A stretch of 35,593 bases of DNA, taken from Alistipes sp. ZOR0009. GTDB lineage: Bacteria; Bacteroidota; Bacteroidia; Bacteroidales; ZOR0009. Both the position numbers and the translations under genes were made by a program. Shown in pieces: positions 1-6,598 of this stretch (position 1 is the first letter of the stretch; every line of letters starts with the position of its first letter). Below the pieces are notes generated by a model. It worked only from the letters and a program-made list of their open reading frames with translations, was not told the DNA's origin and searched no databases. Location of the stretch: the NCBI RefSeq assembly GCF_000798815.1, contig NZ_JTLD01000007.1, positions 1 through 35,593 on the forward strand, read 5' to 3'.

Positions 1-165
1 TACAGGATTTGCCTTCGCCAACACCTCCGGGAGCATTTTTCCTACAGGATTTGCCTTCGCCAACGCCTCCGGGAGCAAATTCCTACAGGATTTGCCTTCG
101 CCAACGCCTCCGGGAGCAAATTCCTACAGGAGTTGCATTCGCCAACGCCTCCGGGAATATTTTAT
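1..165. repeat. Tandem array of about 41-bp units
   Basis: Four head-to-tail units start at 1, 43, 84 and 125. Units 2 and 3 are identical. Unit 1 is 42 bp with a few differences before the junction, and unit 4 is degenerate after the shared core CGCCAACGCCTCCGGGA. The array begins exactly at the window edge, so it probably continues to the left. Each unit carries near-inverted arms, GGATTTGC and GCAAATTCC, about 20 bp apart, so each could fold as a hairpin in single-stranded form. The units are contiguous with no unique spacers. They are visibly more GC-rich than the surrounding DNA. The repeat lies downstream of the araC-type gene and does not code for a recognisable protein. Confidence 0.9.
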
Positions 166-277
166 AGGTAGAAGCAAGGACAACCGATCTACCAGCTGAT
201 ACTCATAAGACATTTCGCAATTTGCAGGAAGCAGCTCACCAAACGGAAATTTGAGGGAAAGGAAACGGCTACGCACC

Positions 278-1132
278 TTACCGCCGCTGAAACTTTCGGC
301 GGTACTGTAAGGGTGTAATGCCTGTCGCCTTTTTGAAACATTTTGTAAAGTAGGATAGGTTGCCAAAACCACTTTCAAAACAAACTTCAAACACGCTCAG
401 GCTGGTGCTTGTTAGCAATCGGCGAGCTTGGTTAAGACGAAATTCGGTAATCGCCTCTATAAATGTTTTGTGCGTTACACTTTTAAAATACCGACAAAAG
501 GCCGTTGGGGTTAAATGTACCGCATTGGCCACCTCCTTTATGCTTAAATCTTGCTGATAGCGCTCTACAATGCAGGCGTATACCCGACTTATACGCTCGG
601 TATCGGCGGCAGAGGGGATAAATGGAAACAGCACGTCCACCGATTCTGTTGCCGTTGCCGCTGCTGCAAGTCCCAACACTTCCAAAAAGGCAGCCAACCG
701 CTCCACACCTACTGCTTGACTACACTTTTCCATTTTGGAGGCTATCAAATCCCTATCGGCTCCCCTAAATAATATGCCCCCAGTCGTATTCTCGAGCAAA
801 TTACGAATAGAACGCATCTCAGGAAGAGACAGAAGCTGCTCGCCTGCAAAATTCTTAGCGAATTGAATAACCGTAGCCTGCGCCAAATGATCGCCAGCCT
901 CCCCCTCGCTAATCCAACAATGAGGGGTATTGGCTCCAACCAGCACCAAATCGCCAGGCCCATAGCTATCGACAGCGCTACCAATATAGCGCCTCCCGTG
1001 GCTACGCCTAATAAACGTAAGCTCAAACTCTGGATGAAAATGGTAGGAAGCATCAAAGGATTGCTGATCGAGATGAAGCAGCTGAAAGGAGCTTTCGGCC
1101 TCGGAAGGTACCTTTTCGAAGGAGGGTTTCAT
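278..1132 (-). CDS. AraC-family transcriptional regulator
   Basis: Predicted DNA-binding activator or repressor of 284 aa. The N-terminal half reads as a cupin-like sensor domain (roughly residues 20-160, with HFHPEFELTFI and GDLVLVGANTPHCW typical of the AraC ligand-binding cupin). The C-terminal 100 residues are an AraC-type double helix-turn-helix: LSIKEVANAVHLTPTAFCRYFK followed by VFEVCFESGFGNLSYFTKCFKK and TPLQYRRKF. The gene is transcribed away from the esterase and GH127 genes and shares a roughly 195-bp intergenic region with them, the usual layout of a local regulator. This suggests, but does not show, that it senses a sugar released by those enzymes. The ligand cannot be read from sequence. 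Length is normal for the family. Confidence 0.93.
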   Translation of the reverse strand: MKPSFEKVPSEAESSFQLLHLDQQSFDASYHFHPEFELTFIRRSHGRRYIGSAVDSYGPGDLVLVGANTPHCWISEGEAGDHLAQATVIQFAKNFAGEQLLSLPEMRSIRNLLENTTGGILFRGADRDLIASKMEKCSQAVGVERLAAFLEVLGLAAAATATESVDVLFPFIPSAADTERISRVYACIVERYQQDLSIKEVANAVHLTPTAFCRYFKSVTHKTFIEAITEFRLNQARRLLTSTSLSVFEVCFESGFGNLSYFTKCFKKATGITPLQYRRKFQRR

Positions 1133-1175
1133 AGCCTTATTTTATCCGCTAAAACAATTACATTTTACAACAATG

Positions 1176-1239
1176 GTAATATTACACATTTTCTGGCAAA
1201 AAATGGCCAGTCGCAGAATTGTGGTACCTGCTACATTTG
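1176..1239 (+). promoter_or_regulatory. Divergent regulatory region with candidate esterase promoter
   Basis: The gap between the divergent araC-type and esterase genes holds a perfect 10-bp palindrome GTAATATTAC (1176-1185) and a match to the Bacteroidetes -7 element, TACATTTG (1232-1239). Transcription from there would give a leader of about 80 nt. No good -33 TTTG is seen at the usual spacing, so the call rests on the -7 match and position. Confidence 0.35.
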
Positions 1240-1330
1240 CTGCATAGCCTTTTACTATTATCAGCTTCTCGTTGTTTCTAGTAAAAAGCAAAGAGGCTTG
1301 TTTAACGAAAAAAGACTAATTATAATGCAC

Positions 1331-2254
1331 ATGAAATATCAAGTACTAGCTGCGCTGATGCTTTTTGCAGGCATCAACGTATTTGCACAGCACATCCCAA
1401 TTGTATCATCTGGGAAAATAGAGAGAATAGAGCATTTCTCCTCTAAGCACATAGCCGCCCGTAACGTGGATGTTTGGCTCCCCGAAGGCTATACGCCACA
1501 AAAAAAGTATGCTGTTGTGTATATGCATGACGGGCAAATGCTTTTTGACTCTACAACAACATGGAACCACCAGGCTTGGGAGGTAGACGAGGTGGCTGCA
1601 AAACTCATGAAACAAGGAAAGACGTCGGATTTCATTGTAGTAGGAATATGGAACATCAGCGAGATACGCCATCGCGACTACTTTCCACAAAAGCCCTACG
1701 AGTCGCTAACGGCAGCACAACAGAAAACGATCTCGCAGAAGCTCGAACAAAAAGGAAGAACAACAGGTGACTTTAAACCCGAATCGGATAGCTATCTCAA
1801 ATTTATAGTTGAGGAGCTAAAGCCTGCTATCGACAAAAAGTACTCCGTACTCGCCGACCAGCAGCACACGTTTATTGCAGGTAGCAGCATGGGTGGACTT
1901 ATATCCCTGTATGCCATCTGCGAATACCCAAAAGTGTTTGGAGGAGCGGCCTGCCTAAGTACGCATTGGCCTGGTATATTTGAGGTAGAAGACAATCCAA
2001 TTCCCGATGCATTCTGCAGCTACCTCCAAAAGCATCTTCCCAGTCCCAATAATCATAAAATTTATTTTGACTATGGAGACAAGACCTTAGATGCCCTATA
2101 CCCTAGCCTTCAAAAAAGAGTTGACCAAATTATGAAACAGAAAGGCTATACCCGCAAAAATTGGATCACCAAATTCTACCCTGGCGACGACCACAGCGAG
2201 CAGTCATGGAGAAAAAGGCTAAACATTCCCTTTGAATTTTTACTAAAGAAGTAG
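1331..2254 (+). CDS. Secreted alpha/beta-hydrolase, putative esterase (esterase D type)
   Basis: A 307-aa protein with an N-terminal signal peptide (residues 1-20, ending VFAQ). The fold is that of the PF00756 putative esterase family. The nucleophile elbow GSSMGG places Ser186, preceded by the oxyanion-region strand AVVYMHDGQ (61-69). Asp250 in FDYGDKTLD and His288 in GDDHSEQSW are plausible other members of the triad. The open frame extends far upstream, but the sequence before 1325 looks non-coding and contains a promoter-like element. The start is therefore ATG 1331, or ATG 1325 two codons earlier. The stop is 4 bp before the GH127 gene, so the two are almost certainly one transcript. The natural substrate is probably an acyl ester on plant cell-wall carbohydrate. 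That is an inference from the neighbour. Confidence 0.88.
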   Translation: MKYQVLAALMLFAGINVFAQHIPIVSSGKIERIEHFSSKHIAARNVDVWLPEGYTPQKKYAVVYMHDGQMLFDSTTTWNHQAWEVDEVAAKLMKQGKTSDFIVVGIWNISEIRHRDYFPQKPYESLTAAQQKTISQKLEQKGRTTGDFKPESDSYLKFIVEELKPAIDKKYSVLADQQHTFIAGSSMGGLISLYAICEYPKVFGGAACLSTHWPGIFEVEDNPIPDAFCSYLQKHLPSPNNHKIYFDYGDKTLDALYPSLQKRVDQIMKQKGYTRKNWITKFYPGDDHSEQSWRKRLNIPFEFLLKK

Positions 2255-2258
2255 CCCT

Positions 2259-4184
2259 ATGAAATGTTTGGTAACTCTTGGAATAATTGCCTCCATCTTC
2301 GTTTTAAAAAGTGAAGAAACCTACGCTCAAATGTATCAGACCGAAAAATACCAGCGACTTCCATTCGGAAGCATCAAACCCACTGGCTGGCTAAAGGAAC
2401 AAATGCAAAAAGATATGGCTGGCTTTGTGGGTAATCTAGATCGGCTTGTCCCCGATTTGCTAAATGATCCTATCTACAGCAGCGGACGGCTGCACAAGAA
2501 AAGCAAATCGAAAGATTTAGGAAACCTCAAATCTGGCGATGCCGAAGGAGATGAGCAGTATAAATGGTGGAACTCTGAAACTCAGTCGAACTGGTGGGAT
2601 GGCTATATTCGAAACGCTTTTCTTTTAGACGACCAGCAGGCCATAAAGAAGGTGAAGCAGTATGTAGATAAAATACTTTCGACGCAAGACGACGACGGGT
2701 ATCTTGGTATCTACGACAAAGAGTTACGCTACAAGCAAACTTCCGAAAATGGAGAGCTGTGGGCACAAACGACCCTATACAGAGGACTGCTGGCATACTA
2801 CGAGGTTACTCATGACCTCAAAGTATGGAATGCGATAGTAAGAGCCGTAGACAATGTAATGAGCAGCTATCCCATCAACGATTCCAATCCGTTTAATGTA
2901 GGTAAAGAGTTTTCGGGAGGCGTTGCCCATGGCCTTACATTTACCGACGTGCTCGATAAGATGTACCAGCTAACCCAAAACACCAAGTATCTCGACTACG
3001 CCGCGTTTCTATACCTTAACTATTCGGCCAACTTCTCCTGCGAAAAAGATGCTCAGCTTAGCTATATATTAGACACAACCTACAGGCTACAATCTCATGG
3101 TGTCCATACCTATGAACATTTACGTCCCCTAATTGTGGCTGCTTTTGCAACTGGAAATAGCAAAATAAAGCGAGCGCTAGATATTTTTATAGAAAGAATA
3201 TCTAGGTGTACAACCGCAACAGGAGGCGCTATTGGAGACGAATGGATTGGAGGTAGAGTTGCCGATGCAACGAATGCGGGCTACGAGTACTGTTCTCTCC
3301 ACGAGCTACTCGACAGCTATACCGTTTTACTACAAAAAAGAGGCGACCTCAAGGCGGCATCCAACATTGAAAGAATATTCTTCAACGCTGCACAAGGCGC
3401 TCGTGATCCGCATCATTCGTGCATTGCATATCTTAAAACGGACAACTCGTCCGAAATGATGGGAACTCGAAATGGAGAAAACGAACCAGACAAAAAGCAA
3501 ACCAGATATAAGTACTCGCCAACACATCAAGATGTGGCCGTTTGCTGTGTGCCCAATGCGGGCCGAATAACTCCCTATTTTTTACAATCGAGCTGGATGA
3601 AAGAAAACGATACCACATTAGTGGCAATACTGCTATGTCCCAATACCGTTAATACAACCATTAAAAGCATCCCCACTTCCATAGAGGAAATAACTGACTA
3701 CCCCAGTAAGAATCACTTTGTTTTTAAAATTCATTCAGCACAAAAGGTTTCTTTCAACCTAAAAATACGAGTTCCTGAATGGGCTAAAAACATAAAAACT
3801 AAGGAGACCTACCGCAAGGAAAATGGGTTTATTGTCATCGAAAAAATGGTTGATCAAACAGCACAAATAGATCTAGAATATGAAACCGAGGTAAAGTTAA
3901 ACGAAGACGTAAAGAATGAAAAATACTTTACCTACGGAGCTCTTGTCTATTCTAAACCCATTAAAGCAGCAATGCAAAAAGGGAAATCCTATGCAACTGG
4001 ATTTGAAGATTTGTACTATAAAGCAGAAGAAACTCCTTTATACGAATTAACAAACCACACTAATGCATCCTTTAAAAATGGAATTATTAGAGTTAATTTA
4101 AAAAACAGCAAGACGAATAAAAATGAGCAGGTTGATCTTATACCAATAGCCAAAACAATACTTAGACAAACAACCTTTAAATAG
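2259..4184 (+). CDS. Secreted GH127/DUF1680-family glycoside hydrolase (beta-L-arabinofuranosidase-like)
   Basis: A 641-aa protein with a signal peptide (1-24, ending TYAQ). The core has the (alpha/alpha)6 barrel typical of DUF1680, including PTGWLKEQMQKDMAGF (41-56) and the WWDGYIRNAFLL segment (112-123). In characterised GH127 enzymes a glutamate and a cysteine nucleophile sit with zinc-binding cysteines. Here Glu343 and Cys345 (GYEYC) and Cys429-Cys430 (VAVCCVPN) fall in the corresponding places, so the site looks intact. The C-terminal third is a beta-rich domain with LKIRVPEWA (501-509). Known family members release L-arabinofuranose from arabinan or hydroxyproline-linked oligosaccharides. 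The exact linkage is not predictable. The gene is co-transcribed with the esterase 4 bp upstream and ends at a clear terminator. Confidence 0.88.
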   Translation: MKCLVTLGIIASIFVLKSEETYAQMYQTEKYQRLPFGSIKPTGWLKEQMQKDMAGFVGNLDRLVPDLLNDPIYSSGRLHKKSKSKDLGNLKSGDAEGDEQYKWWNSETQSNWWDGYIRNAFLLDDQQAIKKVKQYVDKILSTQDDDGYLGIYDKELRYKQTSENGELWAQTTLYRGLLAYYEVTHDLKVWNAIVRAVDNVMSSYPINDSNPFNVGKEFSGGVAHGLTFTDVLDKMYQLTQNTKYLDYAAFLYLNYSANFSCEKDAQLSYILDTTYRLQSHGVHTYEHLRPLIVAAFATGNSKIKRALDIFIERISRCTTATGGAIGDEWIGGRVADATNAGYEYCSLHELLDSYTVLLQKRGDLKAASNIERIFFNAAQGARDPHHSCIAYLKTDNSSEMMGTRNGENEPDKKQTRYKYSPTHQDVAVCCVPNAGRITPYFLQSSWMKENDTTLVAILLCPNTVNTTIKSIPTSIEEITDYPSKNHFVFKIHSAQKVSFNLKIRVPEWAKNIKTKETYRKENGFIVIEKMVDQTAQIDLEYETEVKLNEDVKNEKYFTYGALVYSKPIKAAMQKGKSYATGFEDLYYKAEETPLYELTNHTNASFKNGIIRVNLKNSKTNKNEQVDLIPIAKTILRQTTFK

Positions 4185-4199
4185 TGTACTGTGTAAATA

Positions 4200-4240
4200 A
4201 GAAAGGCTACCTTCTGTATGAAAGTAGCCTTTCTCTATAT
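4200..4240 (+). terminator. Intrinsic terminator after the GH127 gene
   Basis: Stem AGAAAGGCTAC (4200-4210) pairs perfectly with GTAGCCTTTCT (4224-4234) around a 13-nt loop, and U-rich sequence follows. It lies 16 bp after the stop codon. Confidence 0.85.
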
Positions 4241-4259
4241 TTCTCAAAACAAGCATCAA

Positions 4260-4274
4260 GTACCACAGTGGTAC
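4260..4274. promoter_or_regulatory. 15-bp perfect palindrome upstream of rarD
   Basis: GTACCACAGTGGTAC is a perfect inverted repeat with 7-bp arms around one A. It sits 55 bp before the rarD start codon and just upstream of promoter-like sequence (TACCTTGG, one mismatch to TAnnTTTG). It could be an operator for a dimeric repressor. No regulator is identified. Confidence 0.35.
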
Positions 4275-4329
4275 ACCCCAACTATTGCAGGTAAAATTTG
4301 CTACCTTGGTCAACTGAAAAAAAGATAAC

Positions 4330-5250
4330 ATGTCGGCTAAAACGGAATCAACATTGCAGGTAAAGAAACATAGCACAGGAATCATCTATCCCATTGCAGC
4401 CTACTCCATGTGGGGAATTTTACCGATCTACTGGAAGCTAATGAAACAGATTCCTGCTGGAGACATCCTTGCGCACCGTATCTTTTGGTCGTTTGTTTTT
4501 CTAGCCATTATCCTTACAGGAATGCACCGATGGAGCGAACTGCGAAGAATATTTCAATCTACGAGGATTTTTTTAGCGGTTATGGCAGCTTCTATCCTCA
4601 TTAGCCTTAACTGGCTAATATATATTTGGGCTGTGAATAGCAACCATATTGTAGAGGCAAGTTTAGGTTACTATATAAATCCGCTGCTAACCATTTTACT
4701 CGGCAGTTTAGTGCTGCGCGAGCGCACCGACAAGTGGCAACTGATGGCCATTTTGCTAGCATTCGTAGGGGTAGCCTACCTAACATTTCAGTTTGGTAGC
4801 ATTCCTTGGGTTGCGCTAACGCTAGCCGTATCATTTGCCCTATACGGATTGGTTAAAAAGATGTCCTCGCTATCGCCACTAACAGGCCTTGCGGCAGAAA
4901 CGATGATGATGGCACCACTAGCCTTGGGATACCTGTTTATTCAAATCAAAGGAACAGCAACGTACAGCCATCTTTCATTTGGAATGATTTTGCTAATACT
5001 TCTTACCGGAGTCGTTACATCGATTCCTTTGCTACTTTTTGCACAAGGAGCCAAGAGGGTATCGCTTACGACGCTTGGCTTCGTGCAATATCTATCGCCC
5101 AGCATCAGCCTGCTAATTGGGGTGCTGGTGTACCAAGAACCATTTACGGTCTCACATCAAATTTGCTTTGGTCTAATATGGACGGCTCTAGCTATATACT
5201 CCTTTAGCCGCAAAGAGGTACTTGCAAAAATTGGGATAGTTGGCGATTAA
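4330..5250 (+). CDS. rarD: RarD-type EamA-family inner-membrane transporter
   Basis: A 306-aa polytopic membrane protein with about ten hydrophobic helices arranged as two EamA (DMT superfamily) halves. The opening YPIAAYSMWGILPIYWK and the following AGDILAHRIFWSF are characteristic of the RarD subfamily, as is the middle segment VEASLGYYINPLLTILLGSLVLRE. RarD proteins are assumed to export or import small metabolites, and the substrate is not established. The start ATG at 4330 follows the only sensible upstream non-coding gap, and the first 18 residues are a hydrophilic lead-in to TM1. It reads toward the small membrane protein gene at 5256, leaving 5 bp between the stops. I see no terminator there. 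Confidence 0.9.
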   Translation: MSAKTESTLQVKKHSTGIIYPIAAYSMWGILPIYWKLMKQIPAGDILAHRIFWSFVFLAIILTGMHRWSELRRIFQSTRIFLAVMAASILISLNWLIYIWAVNSNHIVEASLGYYINPLLTILLGSLVLRERTDKWQLMAILLAFVGVAYLTFQFGSIPWVALTLAVSFALYGLVKKMSSLSPLTGLAAETMMMAPLALGYLFIQIKGTATYSHLSFGMILLILLTGVVTSIPLLLFAQGAKRVSLTTLGFVQYLSPSISLLIGVLVYQEPFTVSHQICFGLIWTALAIYSFSRKEVLAKIGIVGD

Positions 5251-5255
5251 TTCAG

Positions 5256-5621
5256 CTAGTAAAGTATTGAAGCCAAGAGGAGCGGAACGAGCAACGACAG
5301 TAGTAAATATAGCACCACCCATAATCCATGCCGGGCTCTATCTAAAGTAGGCTCATTTTGCCATCGTGCCACCAACTTTTGAATAGCTTCCCGACGGCTG
5401 TAATAGTAAAAGTTGAAACCAAGCATGGTAAGGAAAAGGATTACCCCAAATAAACCACCAAAATTCGGGCAGATATTCGCGAATAGGCACAAAATAAACA
5501 GCATACAGATTACATTCAGGAATTGCATTACTGCAACAATCCATGCTGCAAAAACATCAGCAGACAAATCGTGCCTTCTATGATAAAACTCGTATACCCT
5601 ATAGTATAGGTATGAGAACAT
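5256..5621 (-). CDS. Small hypothetical membrane protein
   Basis: A 121-aa protein if started at ATG 5621. It opens with MFSYLYYRVYEFYHRRHDLSADVFAAW, a pattern I associate with small uncharacterised Bacteroidetes membrane proteins (aromatic amphipathic start, then hydrophobic helices). About three transmembrane segments are visible: AAWIVAVMQFLNVICMLFILCLF, GLFGVILFLTMLGFNFYYY and WVVLYLLLSLLVPLLLASILY. The frame stays open to 5744, which would add 41 residues. That extra part crosses an 8-bp-stem hairpin downstream of msrA and looks less protein-like, so the shorter start is preferred. No function can be assigned. Confidence 0.6.
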   Translation of the reverse strand: MFSYLYYRVYEFYHRRHDLSADVFAAWIVAVMQFLNVICMLFILCLFANICPNFGGLFGVILFLTMLGFNFYYYSRREAIQKLVARWQNEPTLDRARHGLWVVLYLLLSLLVPLLLASILY

Positions 5622-5700
5622 TCGCTTATACGCTACTGCGCCCTCCTTATAAGAAGAAACAATACTGAAGAAGATTCGACCACAATAATACCTTAAAATA

Positions 5701-5722
5701 TAGGCAGGAATTTCCCTGCCTA
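5701..5722 (-). terminator. Hairpin downstream of msrA
   Basis: TAGGCAGG (5701-5708) pairs with CCTGCCTA (5715-5722) over a 6-nt loop. On the minus strand it follows the msrA stop by about 36 nt and is followed by TATTTTAA, a weak U-rich stretch. It probably ends or attenuates msrA transcription. Confidence 0.5.
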
Positions 5723-5758
5723 CACCTTCAATCAGGTTCTGCACAGATGTGCTCTACA

Positions 5759-6382
5759 CTATTTTTTAAGTCGATTTTTAAAAACCTTTTCAAATTTTTC
5801 GAGTTTCGGAAGAATTACCAGCTGACAATAGGGCTGCTCCGAATTGTTATCAAAATAATTTTGATGCAAACGATCGGCCTTGTAAAAAGCCTTGAAACGA
5901 ACAATCTCCGTCACAATTGGATCATCCCAGATATGCTGCTCATCGAGCTTTCGCTTGTAAGCCTCTGCGATATGTTGCTGCTCCTCATTATGGTAAAAAA
6001 TTACCGAGCGGTACTGCGTACCAATATCGTTACCCTGCTGGTTAAGTGTCGTTGGATCGTGCGTTTTCCAGAACACCTCCAGCAACTCGTCAAAAGATAT
6101 AATGTCCGGATCAAAGGTAACCTGCACCACTTCTGCATGACCTGTTAGCCCTGTGCACACCTCTTTATAGGAAGGATTTACGGTTGTTCCCCCCGAAAAA
6201 CCGCTTTCCACCTTTATTACCCCTTCTAAACGCTGAAAAATAGCTTCAGCACACCAGTAGCATCCTTGTCCGAAGGTTGCTACTTCCAACTTCCCTTTTG
6301 TTGATTCCATATTTTTTACTCCATAATTAGCGTTTGCACTGCAAACTGTCAGTGCAAAAAGCATTGCAACTATTGCTCTCAT
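5759..6382 (-). CDS. msrA: Peptide methionine sulfoxide reductase MsrA, exported
   Basis: Reduces methionine-S-sulfoxide in proteins back to methionine. The 207-aa product has the catalytic motif GCYWC (Cys41 nucleophile, residues 40-44), the conserved GFSGG and YKEVCTGLTGHAEVVQVTFDP block, and the THDPTTLNQQGNDIGTQYRS block, all typical of MsrA. A further cysteine (QPYCQ) near the C-terminus can act in resolution. Residues 1-18 form a signal peptide (MRAIVAMLFALTVCSANA), so the enzyme probably works in the periplasm. The start is ATG 6382; an in-frame TTG at 6394 is less likely. It is divergent from feoAB, across about 215 bp. Confidence 0.95.
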   Translation of the reverse strand: MRAIVAMLFALTVCSANANYGVKNMESTKGKLEVATFGQGCYWCAEAIFQRLEGVIKVESGFSGGTTVNPSYKEVCTGLTGHAEVVQVTFDPDIISFDELLEVFWKTHDPTTLNQQGNDIGTQYRSVIFYHNEEQQHIAEAYKRKLDEQHIWDDPIVTEIVRFKAFYKADRLHQNYFDNNSEQPYCQLVILPKLEKFEKVFKNRLKK

Positions 6383-6484
6383 CGTTTTTTGCAAGAAACA
6401 TCTTACATACTATTTTGTTTGAAGGATCAGAACAGACCCAACTCATCAACAATAAAACATGCCAACAGGCAATCTATCTTTACG

Positions 6485-6492
6485 TATATTTG
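6485..6492 (+). promoter_or_regulatory. Candidate -7 element upstream of feoAB
   Basis: TATATTTG matches TAnnTTTG. It would give an approximately 100-nt leader containing the downstream palindrome. No convincing -33 element is seen. Confidence 0.3.
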
Positions 6493-6528
6493 TGCAACCT
6501 TGTAAAATTGGAGCACATCTCTATCAAA

Positions 6529-6546
6529 ATACCAACATGTTGGTAT
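6529..6546. promoter_or_regulatory. 18-bp perfect palindrome, candidate metal-responsive operator for feoAB
   Basis: ATACCAACATGTTGGTAT is a perfect 18-bp inverted repeat 53 bp before the feoAB start. A -7 match, TAAATTTG, lies at 6568-6575, so the palindrome would overlap the -33 region of that promoter, a position suited to repression. Ferrous-iron transport genes are normally repressed by a Fur or DtxR-family protein when iron is plentiful. Which family would bind here cannot be decided from the site alone. Confidence 0.5.
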
Positions 6547-6598
6547 AGGATTGCATAATTAAGTGGATAAATTTGTGTCCCAAACTGTAAAATAGCAA

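Noticed and set aside
1-165. CRISPR array
   Set aside because: Units are contiguous with no unique spacers and no cas genes are in the window.
124-390. 88-aa open frame on the minus strand over the repeat and the araC end
   Set aside because: It overlaps the C-terminus of the regulator in another frame, has no recognised motif, and its start lies inside the tandem repeat.
863-1330. Upstream extension of the esterase frame
   Set aside because: It runs antisense through the regulator gene and the intergenic region; the signal peptide begins at 1325-1331.
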